Positions 12,069-24,127 of a DNA stretch of 64,000 nt are shown piece after piece. The notes beneath the pieces are model-generated. The model had not been told where the DNA came from, searched no databases, and saw only the letters and a program-made list of their open reading frames with translations. The position numbers and the translations under genes are program-made. Origin of the DNA: Alnus glutinosa (Eukaryota; Streptophyta; Magnoliopsida; Fagales; Betulaceae). Location: NCBI RefSeq assembly GCF_958979055.1, contig NC_084890.1, positions 29,433,116 to 29,497,115 of the forward strand. The letters run 5' to 3'. How positions within the stretch are numbered: the first letter of the stretch is position 1; every line of letters starts with the position of its first letter.

Positions 12069-12082
12069 TATTTTTACAGGTA

Positions 12083-12131
12083 AATTACACTTATATGATC
12101 ACTAGTGAATTACACTTATATGATCACTAGT
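12083..12131. repeat. Two-copy tandem repeat of 25 bases
   Basis: The unit AATTACACTTATATGATCACTAGT(G) occurs twice in a row immediately beyond the LINE target duplication. No function is evident. Confidence 0.8.
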
Positions 12132-12819
12132 AATTTGCTGCAGCTTTTCGGATTTAGTTGATGTCTTCTATTCCATTACTTCCATACGCATATATTATTA
12201 AAATTATTAAAAATCATGCGAAAATAATTAGATATTAAAAAGACGGATTAGAGAGGAAAATAGGCGAGCGATTGAGCAGAATCATACATATGCGCGCATC
12301 TAGCTCATCATAAAACTAGTTTCTTATATATATATATATATATATAACAATCTAACGTCACAACAAGTGTGATTAGAAAGATTGAACAACTAAGCGATTT
12401 CAATAGCACTGCATTAAATCACAAAAGTACAGATTCATTTTAACTGAAAAATTACCTAACGGTAATTGGTTATTCACCATAGTGTTTTACAACTCTTAGT
12501 TATATTTTATATTTGAAGATGTGTCAGATCATTAGACTTGTTTTCTAATATTTCAAGATTTGATTTGGTGACCAGACTAAAATTGAGATACTTGATATCA
12601 TCTTATCATTCGCTAAGTTATGATGTTTTAGCATTATCTTGTTCTTCCACTGTATTGCCCTCTTATCTGATCTCTCTGCCACTACCAGAAAACCCATGTT
12701 TTCATTGTAGCATCATTTTCTACTTTATTATTGCTTTATAACCATTTCGACTTAACTTGAGGTATTTTCTGCAAGGATTCCGTCAAGTGAAGGAAAGCGT
12801 TGGCAATAGACAATTAAGC
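12132..12819. other. Intergenic, no gene recognised
   Basis: This AT-rich sequence has a TA microsatellite near 12327-12348. Its short open frames show no resemblance to any family I know. Confidence 0.5.
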
Positions 12820-14037
12820 ATGAAAGTTGTAATTACTACCCATTAAAGCCCTTCCAAGTCCAACCATCAAACTAACCAATAACTGTAGTACGAGCAGCTA
12901 GTACATGATAATACTCTTTTCTCAAACCATTTGAACTACTACCACCAAGCATGATTTGACTTGGGACTGGATCAGTAAAACCTCCTGCTAAAAAGGCAAA
13001 GGAAATAGTTTACACTTCTACAGAAATTCCAGTAAACAAGGATATCGAGGCTTCATGATGCAGGAGGAAAAAACATAAGAACATAAAATAAAAATAAATC
13101 TACGTTAATTCAGAGTCTCACCAAATTAACGAAAATGATTAAAAAAAACTAGAGTCTCATTGACCTTGACAGCGTCTCACTACCAAGAAAGAAGAGAGGA
13201 GTCACACCATACCTCATAGCTAGGAACAAAACTGTTTTCTTAATTCATCATAAACTGTCTATTACAATAAAATATTATGCTTAAATAAGCTCATAGACTA
13301 AATCCTAAACCTAAACCTAATGTGACTAGCTAACTTTTGGCCAAGGGCTAAACCCATTATTAAATAACAAATAACCTAAGCTAATGGGACTTACTTTTGG
13401 GCTAGGTCCATTATTGAATTATAAATAATTTAAAACTTTGGGCCAAGCCCATATTTAAATTCAAATAAAGCTAATAATCTAAATAAACTATAACAACAAA
13501 TTTATTCTTATCTCATACTGCATCACTTCATCTATATAAAGAGGTTTAACTTGGAAAGAATAGTTCGCATTCCCTACTAATTGCAGCTAAACTTCAAATG
13601 CTCTGCTACTGGAAGTTTTTCTCTCTTTTTCTTTCTTATATGGGGATACACACACACGACACACTCTAAGCTTGAGCATATATACCAGTTCTGTTAATTT
13701 CCTTCCAAGTTCCAGAACAATTAGATGTTGTGAATCTTGTCATTTGACCAACCACAAATATAAAAAACATTTTCTTTTATTTTTTCTACATTTTTGAATT
13801 TTACATGACCCTGTCGTCATTAAAAAAAAAAAGAAAGAGTAACAAACGATTATTGATATCTTACCTTTTCCAGCTTGCTCGCAACTGAATCACTGTCTCA
13901 ACCTGAAAAGATAGCTAGCCCACATGAGAGAATGCAGAATGGAAACACTAACATCAGAATGAAAATGGGCCAATTTGTAGTTATCATTAATATGAGATAA
14001 AAGGTAGGTTATCATAGAAATTGATTTTCGCATAAGC
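12820..14037 (-). repeat. 3' flank of F-box unit 1 (duplicated in unit 2)
   Basis: Apart from the solo LTR at 13056-13525, this flank aligns with 20520-20785 and 21535-21975 downstream of the second F-box copy. Shared markers are GTAGTACGAGCAG and CTGCTACTGGAAG. The F-box duplication therefore included at least 1 kb of 3' flank. Confidence 0.75.
13056..13525. mobile_element. Solo LTR, 470 bp
   Basis: The element starts TGATGCAG and ends CTGCATCA, so it has TG...CA termini in an 8-bp inverted repeat. It is flanked by a perfect 5-bp target duplication, CTTCA (13051-13055 and 13526-13530). The paralogous site in the other F-box unit, near 20743-20750, is empty and reads through as AGGCTTCATCTAT. 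No internal retrotransposon sequence is present, so it is a solo LTR formed by recombination between two LTRs. Confidence 0.85.
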
Positions 14038-15276
14038 TTACATCCGTATCTTCCTTTTTCTCTTCTTTTCTTTCGCCTTGAGCTTACTGACACGAGACGA
14101 AGTTGCTTGCACTTCCAAAACTCCGTCTGCTACATTCAGTAGAGCAAGGCTCTCCACATAAGAATCGAAATAAAGCCAGTCACTTACATCATAAATGTGA
14201 AGATACCAGGATTGTTCGCTATTACGTTCGTAAGAACACAAATTTTCCTCCTGGTCCTCTAGTAGAACTTCACCGTTCTTTGTAAAGCCTATCGGACCAC
14301 ATGAATATGATCCACACTCAAACTTAATGTCGATCTGCTTAGTCCAAGATTCCGCTGTTCCATACTCTTTCATCACCCACACGGACATATCCTCCTGATT
14401 GTCCCTGTAGGGGATAACAGCAAGCAACCCATCAACTACCGACATAAAAAATTCGAAGGTTTCCTCGCCTTGTAAACTCTTTGGCATAGCCATTTCACGA
14501 AACACCTCATCCTCCATATCGAACGACACGATAAAATGGCGAAACGGGTGGGGGTGCTCAGGAGTGCAAGCTGGCCAGTGGACTGCCCCATTAAAGAAAA
14601 CATTACGTAACGAGCCTCCGCCCATGGGTTCTCTAAAGTAGTAGGGAGGACCGGGGGCCGTAAAAGAGCGCCATGCACCAGTTCGAAGCGTATAAATCTC
14701 AACCAGAGAATGAGTGGTGCCTTCGACATATACAATCCTCACCACTTTGTAATCGTCAGTCCTGGGGCAATACCCAAAGCCATGAGTTTCGAATTCAAAT
14801 CCCCGAGGGCCAATATTAGGGTGCGGAATGGATATGGCTTTTTGAATACAAGGGTTGCAGAGAACGTATGAATCAAAACCACTGGTGAGACAAAATAGGC
14901 CGTTAGACGAACCAATTACTTCCATGCAATCGTACGAGCAACGTGATACCATGAAATCTGATGGATCTTTTTTGTCTCTGACATCAAATTCTTGAGTGAC
15001 CAAACTTCTCTTTTGTACTTCTGCATCAAGAGACAGCAGGTGGATGCGGATGGCAGGGGATCGGTCTTTCTTGAATAGGTAGTCGAAATGGTGGAACACA
15101 AGGTTGGATGGGTATTGGGGGTTGGAAAGAGCGCGGCTGAGGTGGGTGGCGATGAAATGGGGGCTGGAGATGAGAGAGCACCATGTCTTGGAAACGCACC
15201 TGAATCTGATCACCGACTTCACGGGCAATCGTGATAGGATTTCGGCGATAACTTCATTTGGGAGACTGTTTGACAT
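14038..15276 (-). CDS. F-box protein with F-box-associated (FBA) domain
   Basis: This single-exon gene encodes 412 residues from ATG at 15276 to TAA at 14038. The N-terminus (about residues 3-46) is a clear F-box: LPNEVIAEILSRLPVKS, then RFRCVSKTWCSLI. Residues about 100-375 look like the F-box-associated interaction domain (GSSNGLFCL, LCNPCIQKA, FGYCPRTDDYKVVRI, FNGAVHWPA, SFDMEDEVFREM). The C-terminus is short and strongly basic. Such proteins bind SKP1 through the F-box and present a substrate to a Cullin-1 ubiquitin ligase; the substrate cannot be predicted. The start is chosen because the F-box begins at residue 5 and the paralogue starts at the same place. A TATA-like tract on the minus strand lies near 15575-15585. 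The gene is intact, unlike its duplicate at 21976-25091. Confidence 0.88.
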   Translation of the reverse strand: MSNSLPNEVIAEILSRLPVKSVIRFRCVSKTWCSLISSPHFIATHLSRALSNPQYPSNLVFHHFDYLFKKDRSPAIRIHLLSLDAEVQKRSLVTQEFDVRDKKDPSDFMVSRCSYDCMEVIGSSNGLFCLTSGFDSYVLCNPCIQKAISIPHPNIGPRGFEFETHGFGYCPRTDDYKVVRIVYVEGTTHSLVEIYTLRTGAWRSFTAPGPPYYFREPMGGGSLRNVFFNGAVHWPACTPEHPHPFRHFIVSFDMEDEVFREMAMPKSLQGEETFEFFMSVVDGLLAVIPYRDNQEDMSVWVMKEYGTAESWTKQIDIKFECGSYSCGPIGFTKNGEVLLEDQEENLCSYERNSEQSWYLHIYDVSDWLYFDSYVESLALLNVADGVLEVQATSSRVSKLKAKEKKRKRKIRM

Positions 15277-15594
15277 CGTGCTCCTTTTTCCGGGGACCGA
15301 AGTCCGAAGAGAAAATGAAGAAGAAAATTTTTGAGAGAGAGAAGAGCTTTTTCTTTTTCTTTTTCTTTAGAAAAAGCTGTTTGAGTCCATTACCGCCCAC
15401 GGTTTTTCCCGAATTCCTCCCACGGTTTTCGTCTATCCACGCAGCACGCCCGTCGCACGCTCTTCAAGAAAAAAAAAATCCTTGGCAGTTCGATCTTAGT
15501 AGCAGAATTGAGTGAAGAATGACGATTCCTCTTTTCTTGTCCCACTTATACAACCAACGCCTGTCATTTCAACTAGCTATATAAATGAGTTGAG

Positions 15595-17340
15595 CCCAGT
15601 TATTGTTGTTTCTCTTAATTTCCTTGGAGACCGTGGATTTCTTTTTATCTCTTTTTGGGTTATAAATGTCAGAGTGTATGTAAATTAATATGAAGTTGGA
15701 GATTTGATTAAAATGGTATTGTTTTTAATAAAGATTTAATTATTTAGAATTTATAAATTTAATGATATTGAATCATTTTAAATTAAAATATGTGATTAGA
15801 ATTATATTTTATTTAACTCTATAATTCACTCTAAATAAAGAAATATGTTTAGAATTATATTGAATTATGCTAAGTTGTAAAATTTTAAAGAGTTTATTCA
15901 CATTATTTATTTTGTATTACATCCATTTGTAAGGATAAAAATGATGCTGTCTTTTTAGATATACGAATATAAATATTTCAAATAACTGTCGGTATCCACG
16001 TTTACATCCCTTCTATTCCCAGTTACCAACACGGTTTTACTTTTACACGCCTGTCATTTCGACTTTTCATATAATTAAATTTCTTTTAGGTCTTTTCATT
16101 TCCAACGTAAAAAAAGGACAATAGAAATGAGTATACAAGCGTCCTTTTTTTTTCTTTTTTTTTTTTTTTTTTTTTTTCTTTTTTGTAAGCAATGAAATTT
16201 TTTTTTAAAAAAAATCATCCCAGTTTTCAACATGGTTTTACGCACATGTCATCTCGACTATCTATATAATTGAGTTTTTTTGTTTGATATTTTCATTTCC
16301 AACGTAAAAAGGATGATAGAATATTAGAAATAATTATAGTAGTGTCGGAAGCGATGATAAATTTAGCACTTTTCCATATGCTTTCCCCCATTTCCCATAC
16401 AACCTTCAGACCTCGACATTGACAATTCTTTCACTTTTCCAGTTTTACATTGAGATTTCAACTTTCCATATAAATGTATTTTTTTTTTCCAACTCAAATG
16501 TATAATTTATACCCAATTTAAGATATATTGATAAGATTCTATGCACGTGGATCCACCGTACATAAATTTCATCAATATATTTTAATTTGTATAAAAATAA
16601 TGTAAATTTTTTTTTCTTTTTCATTTCTAAGTCTTTTCATTTCCTTGAGCCCAGTACACTGCGTTCGTTAATGCTTCTCTACTATAACACGCGTTCTTCA
16701 TAAAAAACATTTGCAACAACACTTCAAGGCCGTGGATTATTACTATTTATTAGATTACTTAGAATTTAGAGATATAATCATCATAAATTAAATTAAAAGA
16801 TTTTGATTAAAACTATATTTTCTCTTGGCTTTATACTTCACCTGAAATAAAGATATTTAATTAAGATTATATTGAATCACGTTTAGTTTCAAAATTCTAA
16901 AGAATTTACTCATATTATTTATTTTGTTTTGCACTCATTTCTAAAGATAATGACGCTATCTCGGTAGATCCCAATCTATGTACCGCATAGTCTCACAATT
17001 TTAGATATCATGTAACTTTTAAAATAATCATTAAATTTGAGATAATTATTATTAAATTTTAATTTAATAATAATTTTAAAAGTATGCACATGACATTTGG
17101 AAGGAGTCTAATTCTCTTATAGCATTACTCGTTTTATTTTGTTTGTAATGGAAGTTGGTTATCATTGGAATTGCGTTTTATATTTTTTAAGTTTCTTTTT
17201 TTTTTTTTTTAATTTTTTGTTAAATTGCCCCTCAAAATGAATTTAAATATATTTTTACCATTACTTTTTCAGTGAATTAATTGGACCTCGCCAAATATGT
17301 TGTAGCACGTGCTTCAAAGTATGTACTTTAGGCCTATGTA
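15595..17340. other. AT-rich intergenic region with internal direct repeats
   Basis: No gene is seen. Segments near 15595-15960 and 16640-16970 are diverged direct repeats of each other (shared TTGAGCCCAGT and a TTACTCATATTATTTATTTTG-like stretch). The 16870-17330 part is repeated near 29725-30275. Long poly-T tracts lie near 16146-16180. Confidence 0.5.
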
Positions 17341-17351
17341 TCGGGTAAGTT

Positions 17352-18353
17352 GGTGTTGGAAACGGATCTGGCTTCAGTGCTGCTGCTGTAAATTAATGAA
17401 TGGTTCAGATTGTTTCAAATTCCTTTTAGCTGAATCGTAGTCGTTTTTAACTCAAAGTTGCCTAAAGCAAACGTTTCTTGTTTGACGCCGTTTAAGGGTA
17501 TTGGGAATGTCTTCCTCTTCGTCTTCTTGTACTGATGAGCGACCTTTATCTTGTCCTCCGATAATTCTTCTTCTTGCCCATATTAGTTTGAGCTTAAATT
17601 GGGTCTTTGGTTGAGTCTTGGTAGTGCTTGCAGGACCCATTAACCCAACAAGGTCCTGGGCCACTCTTGAAACCTCAAGGGTTCAGAGAATGTCAAAATC
17701 AGTCTCGTTCTTGATCTGGGTCACGCTTTTTTCACCACCCGCCATTTCTTTCTCTTCTCAATGCTCATCTAAGTACTAAACAAGAAGCTTAGTGTGAGAA
17801 AGTTTCATTTGTAGGGGCTAAATGTTCAGGTTTCTCTCTCCCTATTTCCAGTGAATGAAGATGAGTAAAAATGGGTCTCTCTCTTTCTTTGTTTCCTTTG
17901 CATTTGTTGAAAAATAATGGAAAGAAATGGGTTTTTGATTTTCTATTTCGGTGAATAAAGAGTAATTAAATGTCTCTCTCTCTCTTTTGCAAACAAATCA
18001 AGATGGGTTTTTTTTTTCTTCTTTGATTGTATTTGAACGGGGAGGCCTTCTTGACAATTCCTGTCAATACAGGAGGTTTAATAAAAGAAAAAGCAAAACG
18101 TGGGTCTTTCTACTTACCTTGCTTGCTTGCGCAATGACCAGTTTGCACAGATATGGAGAAGCAAGACGAAGAGGAAGACGTTCCCACTACTAACCTTAAA
18201 CGGTGTCAAACAGGAAACAATAAGAAGACAACTTTGAGTTAAAAACGATGACGTTGTTGTTAAAAGGAATTTGAAATAATCTCAACCATTCATTAAATTT
18301 ACAGCAAATATTTAAACTACAGCACCGAAGTTGGATCTGTTGAAACCCTTCAC
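17352..18353. mobile_element. Long inverted-repeat element, probably Mutator-like, about 1 kb
   Basis: The left arm (17352-17530) and right arm (about 18165-18353) are diverged inverted repeats. Shared blocks include AATGAATGGTT, TTTCAAATTCCTTTTA, TTTTTAACTCAAAGTTG, TTTGACGCCGTTTAAGG and CGTCTTCCTCTTCGTCTT. The arms are about 180-190 bp, which suits a non-autonomous Mutator-like element, but I could not fix exact ends or a target duplication. On the minus strand a short ATG frame begins at 17745 (MAGGEKSVTQIK...). A longer open stretch spans 17664-17452. These may be a captured host fragment, which I do not recognise. Confidence 0.6.
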
Positions 18354-19664
18354 CGACTTTTCGACCGAAATAATATGGTAAATCAGGTAATTATCCTACT
18401 TTTTCCCAATAAATAATATATTTTAAATTTTTGAATAATTAAAAAAAGAAAAAGAAAAAAGAAAAGGATAATTCGGTAATTTTCGGTTGGGTAATTCGGA
18501 AAGAGACTCTTTCATAAATTTATGAATTTGCTCTGAATCAGCGTTGGCTAAACCCTAGGCAATTTCCGATCCAAAATAAAGAAATCAATGGTGAAGATTA
18601 ACACATCTTTTATAGCTTGAAGAAGGATCTGGCCAAAAGACACATGAGATGAGATCTAAAGATAGTATCTGCAAGTATATATAGTATTCACGCAGACGCA
18701 GGGAAAAAAGATAAGAAGGGAAAAAAGATAAGAATATATATATATAGCAAGAATCACATACAATCATCATACGTATTCACAAAAGGACAAAATTAGCTAG
18801 GCAAAACTAATAGCACCTTAAATGGAAGCAGAAGGTGAAGAATAAGAAACGGAGAGACCCATCAAAAGGAAGGACAAGAAAATTGCAGAGCCAACACATA
18901 AACAGTGATTTCACTCCATATTTTTATGTCTTCTTTGTGCGTGAGAAAGAGATGTATTATGGTCTGTTTGCCAATAGAGTTGAATCAAGATTCTTCTCTA
19001 TTCATTTCTACTTTTTTAAAAAATAAATTATATTTTATTGAACTTTTTTAAATTTTTTCAAATTTTATCTCACAAAGTTAAACTTCGAAATTCGCGTAAT
19101 GAATCAGAATTCTATTCTAAGTTCAAAAAATTCAATTTCCAAACGCACCATAAACAGAGCATATGGGCGTGGCGGCGGGAAGAGAGTGATTCGAGTTGCT
19201 CGAGCTCTAGAGTTAGGTTTACTGCAGCAGATTTGGGTTTTGGACTTTGGGAAAAACAATCTATATATATATAAAGTATCTAAACGGAGTTGTTTTATTT
19301 AATTATCAGAACGACGCTGTTTTGATAACAAGTCAAACGACGTCGTTTAGCGATCTCGAGTCAAGTCGGTAACTGACAAAAATGAAATTTTCATCGACCA
19401 TCGCACAACTATATTTTCGGAAAAAAATATTTTTCCAAATTTCAACCTTTTAATTTAACGGTAGGCGGTTGAAGGTGGTTAAGTAGTGGTCGGTAAGTTT
19501 TTAGTAGCCGGTAATCGGATAATTTGTCCACCTCTATGTATATGCATGCAAAAATAGCCCATTTTTGCTTTTAATGCCCATAAAAAAAGTAGAGGGTCAA
19601 TCTAAGTACGTGCCTCTAATAGCTTGTAATTAAAAGTGACCAATTTAATTTATATTTTTGATTT
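18354..19664. other. Intergenic, no gene recognised
   Basis: The short open frames here are low-complexity or unrelated to any family I recognise. TA-rich and poly-T tracts are common. A stretch near 19335-19350 reads AAACGACGTCGTTT, a 14-bp palindrome. Confidence 0.45.
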
Positions 19665-19990
19665 AAGACATTGCATTTACAAGAGCATACCAATGTATAG
19701 CGAATGTGACCGAAAGATTCACTATTTTTAATTCAGGTTTAAAAATAAATCATGACCTAAAGTTCGGCCCAAACATTCTAGACTAATAGCAAACTACCTA
19801 TCTTCATATGTCAAATCACATGAAAAACAGGTTGATCGAGAACATCCATTAATTTAACTCAACGAGACACAATATCAATAACTCCACCGCAACAGACATA
19901 GAAATGATTGGAAATTAAGAACATAGTAAAATTGCTAGTTAATAAGATTAAAAAATTCAAATTTATTTTGTAAGACAAGTTGGTAAATGA
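19665..19990. repeat. Dispersed duplicate, copy 1
   Basis: This segment aligns with 26430-26800 in the same orientation (shared AATAAATCATGACCTAAA and CTATCTTCATATGTCAAATC). The two copies flank the second F-box unit on either side. Confidence 0.7.
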
Positions 19991-20519
19991 CTCCTGAACT
20001 GAACAACTTCAACAACACTCGTACAACTTCAGCTGAATTATTGATTTTTTTGCTACGAAAACCCTCTCACGCAACACATAAAAAATATTCTCTCTCCTCT
20101 CACCTCCTTGCAACACTCATCCTATGCAGCTGAAAAAACACAGACCCCATCAACATCTCCAATTTCTTTCTACCAGCTGGCCATCAATCCAAAATCACCA
20201 AACAAATTTGCAGCTTCCATTGCCAATAAGAATATCCTTTCAGTTTATGAACCTCTAAAAACAAAATAAAACTCAAAATCCTGCCCTCCATTCTTGGCCA
20301 AACTAGGGAGATGAAAAGCTTGTTCTTACTCGAGTATTTTAAGACCTCTCGAGTAGAAAAATAGCATAAATTGGATTAAATTAAGCTAGCAACCGCCGCC
20401 TAAGCCAATTCAGCTATGATCTTTCAATAATATATCAGCAAATGTAGGGTTAGAACAATAATATAGGGCTTAAACAAAAAACGATTACAGGCGTAGGATC
20501 AAAAATTATGCATAGCAGT
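19991..20519. other. Intergenic, no gene recognised
   Basis: The segment has pyrimidine-rich stretches and many stops. No coding or transposon signal was seen. Confidence 0.45.
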
Positions 20520-21975
20520 TTAATTACTACCCATTAAAAGCCCTTCCAACTATCAAACTATCCAATAATTCATAATTGTAGTACGAGCAGTACATGATGA
20601 TACTCTTTTTCCAGTCATTTGAACTACGTATACAACCACCAGGCATGATTTGACTTAGGACTGGATCAGTAAAACCTCCTGCGAAATAGACAAAGGAAAC
20701 AGTTTACACTTAACAGAAATTCCATTTAACAAGGACATCAAGGCTTCATCTATATAAAGAGGTTTAACTTGGAAAAAATAATTCGAATTGGGTCAATTCC
20801 CACTTTTAAAATAAAATTTGAAATTGTAGCAGCTTTTATGACAGAAACAAGATACATAGCACCAATAAAGAAAAAGGTTGGAGATATTGTATCCAGAATT
20901 TTATAATGTCGGTTGCAAAACTTATGAATACCACGGTTGCAGAAAGGGTCATCCGCAGTTTCCTAAGTACATGATTCACATGAACTTCTCCAATAGAGAA
21001 GTACCCTTTCAGAAACTGTCTTATGAGTTAACTACTACACTATATAGCTACCACGCGTCGAATCACAGTACTTATGAATACCCATCTACAATTTGCTTAC
21101 GAGGAATGATCCCAACTGTTGCAACTACACTGTTTTAGTTCTTTTCCTAGACGACAATGTAATAAGATTGCTCTAATCTTTCAGCTTCATTATATGTTTG
21201 CAAAACAAAATGATAGGTTACCGTGCATCAATAGCAGAGGAACTCTTGTTTTCACAATGAAAGATGCAAGGTGGGCAAGTAGATGATTGTCTAGAACTAA
21301 TCGTGTGACACAGGGGATCCGTCTATATCACTATATAGAGCCACAAGTGCTTAGGGCGATGCCAATATTCATCCATTTTACATGCCAGGTGCTAATGGAT
21401 GGTGTAACTTATGTTTCAAATAGAATGTATGTTCAAGGGGGTTAAGAGTATTTTTGCCATTAGTTTCTTAAGACTAGTTGTGAGGCAATCTAAGTTTTCT
21501 CTTTAGACAGGTAGCTGTAGCGTGAACTAAGTGCAGCTAAACTTCAAATGCTCTGCTACTGGAAGTTTTTTTTTCTCTCTTTTCTTCTCTTTTTCTTTCT
21601 TATATGGGGATACACACACATGACACTCTAAGCTTGAGCATACCTGTCCCTTTCATTTTCTTCCAAGTTCCAGAACAATTAGATGTTCTGAATCTTGTCA
21701 TTTGACCAACCACAAACATAAAAACATTTTCTTTTATTTTTTCTACATTTATGAATTACATGACCCTGTCATTGAAAAAGTAAAAGAAAGAGAGAGTAAC
21801 AAACGATTATTGATATCTTACCTTTTCCTGCTTGCTCGCAACTGAATCACTGTCCCAACCTGGAAAGACAGTTAGCACACGTGAGAGAATGCAGAATGGA
21901 AACACTAACACCAGAATGAAAATGGGCCAATTTGTAGTTGATTTTCGCATAAGCTTACATCCGTATCTTCCTTTT
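20520..21975 (-). repeat. 3' flank of F-box unit 2
   Basis: Positions 20520-20785 and 21535-21975 align with the flank of the first F-box gene. The segment between, about 20790-21530, has no counterpart there. It includes an 86-codon plus-strand frame at 20878-21138 that I do not recognise. This middle part is either an insertion here or a deletion in unit 1, and I found no target duplication to decide. Confidence 0.6.
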
Positions 21976-22219
21976 TCACTTCTTTTCTTTCGCCTTGATC
22001 TTGCTAACACAATACGAAGTCGCTTGCACTCCCAAAACTCCATCTGCTACATTCAGTAGAGCAAGGGACTCCACATAAGTATCGAAATAAAGCCAGTCAC
22101 TTATATCATAAACGTGAAGATACCAGGATTGTTCGCTATTACGTTCGTAAGAACACAAATCTCCCTCATGTTCCACTAGAACTTCACCGTTCTTTGTAAA
22201 GCCTATCGGACCATATGAT

Positions 22220-24127
22220 CAGTGGCGGAGCCAGGATTTTGGGTGAGGGGGGTCAATAATTTTTTTTTTTTTTTGTTAAATCAAAAAAATTTAAAGTTGA
22301 ACAAAAATTAATTAAAAATTTTAACTAACGCAAAAAATAAATAATTCATCAAAATTAAATTAATTCGAACTTTGTCTCTATCACTAGGATGGTAATGAAA
22401 AATCTTTTTCCTTAAACAAAGGATCGGATGGCAAATTTATTAAATCTACCTCAATACGAACTCGTTTAAAATTTGATTGTACCTCAATTGACTCATTGTT
22501 CTCCATAATTTTAGGCAATTACAATTATATATTTTGTACAATTAAAATATGAAACAATATATATATATATATAAACAAGGGATAATTGTATCGTTGGTCT
22601 TGGTGGTATGCCAAGGGATAATTGCATCGTTGGTCCTGGTGGTATGCCATAATTATTTTTTACTCCCTCTGGTTTAAAAAGTTCATGGGAGGTCCTTGTG
22701 GTTAGCGATAATTACAAATTGATCCCTATAATCAAATTCTGTTAAAAATTTTAACAGATTCCGTCAAATGTCACGTCAGCGCCACGTGTCGCCAATAAGA
22801 TGACGACACGTGTCCATTTAAATAAAAAAATATATATTTTTTAAAAGAAATTGCCCCATTTTTTCTTTTTCTTCTTCTTTTTTTTTGTATAAAAAAAAAT
22901 AAGTATATTTATTTTTTTTTAATAAATTTATATTATTTTATTAAGATGTGCATGTTAGCGCCACGTGTCGCTAATACGATGGCGACACGTGGCGCTGACG
23001 TGGCATTTGACGGAATCTATTAAAAATTTTAACAGAATTTTACGCCAGGGATCGATTTATAATTATTGCATACCACAAGGACCTCACATGCACTTTTTAA
23101 ATCATAGGGAGTGAAAAATAATTATGGCATACCACAGGGACTAACGGTGCAATTATCCTTATAAATAATTATAAAAAAAATAATCTAAATATAAAAGAAC
23201 AATAAATTGAAAAGAACAATTCAAATATAAAAACTTAAATCTTAATTAATATGAAAGTTTATTACATACTTGAAATTGAAAGATTGGATTTTGTTTAAAG
23301 ATTAATTTGAACGGTTAAATTTTACCCGAAAAAAGTATAGAAAAGCATAAAAAAAAACACTTGCTTCAAGTTTAGCTCAGCACAAAAAAATAACAAGGCA
23401 CTACTGACGGCTGTACAATTGTAAATAACAATAGGTCTTTTTTTTTTCTCTTTTATTTTTAAGCAATCTGATTCGTCATTTAAAAAAACTGAACCGTCCA
23501 AATATTTCTAAAGACACAGTAATACTCTGCCAAAAAAAAAAAATTGAGACTTTTTAGTTTTTACGGTCTAATTGCAGGACTTTCACTTTTATTGTTTTAC
23601 AATTACAGTTGTAAATGAGTAGATATTGTAGATTTGATTTAATATTTATTTTATTTTATTTTTTTAAAAAAGAAACTTGATGTGATCAATGGTCATACTT
23701 TCCTACGAAAGTTGCGCTCAGTTATGACAAATGATGTATTGATGACTATTATTTTTATAGCTTTAGCCTGCGGTTAGTTGTAGCCTGTACCGTAGGTGTA
23801 ATAGCTTGTTGATGACTTACTTTTTTACACCTTTAATTTCTAAACGGTGCGTTTGAGAGAAATTAAAAAAGTTGGGCTGAGTCGTCTTCAACCTTCGTCC
23901 CTTTCACCATTTCTGTAGACTGTAGTTATCTCAGTTATAACAAAAAAAAAAAAAACTCGTGGCAACTGGCAAGGGGTGGGCAAGTTTGCCCATTGATGAG
24001 ATGCTGAGGGGGGGCATTCCAAAGGACTTGGGGCATAATTTTTTTTTTTTTACTAAGAGTAGGAATTTTTTTCAGAAGTTGAGGGGGGGCATTTGCCCCC
24101 TCTCGACCCCCCCTCCCTCCGCCCCTG
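22220..24127. mobile_element. Non-autonomous hAT transposon, 1908 bp
   Basis: Terminal inverted repeats are CAGTGGCGGAG on the left and CTCCGCCCCTG on the right (10 of 11 matching), followed by G-rich and C-rich subterminal runs. A perfect 8-bp target duplication, CATATGAT, lies at 22212-22219 and 24128-24135. The TIR start CAG and an 8-bp duplication are diagnostic of the hAT superfamily. No transposase frame is present. Its interior holds another inverted-repeat element at 22577-23160. Confidence 0.9.
22577..23160. mobile_element. Inverted-repeat MITE nested in the hAT element
   Basis: The outer ends are AAGGGATAATTG and CAATTATCCTT. Inner arms pair over GCGCCACGTGTCGCC against GGCGACACGTGGCGC and over TTAAAAATTTTAACAG. 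The first 36 bases at the left end are duplicated in tandem (22577 and 22613). No clear target duplication is visible. A related element lies at 58297-58913. Confidence 0.65.

Noticed and set aside
20878-21138. 86-codon frame as a retroelement protein
   Set aside because: No integrase, gag or transposase motif could be supported; left as an unrecognised frame in the F-box unit 2 flank.
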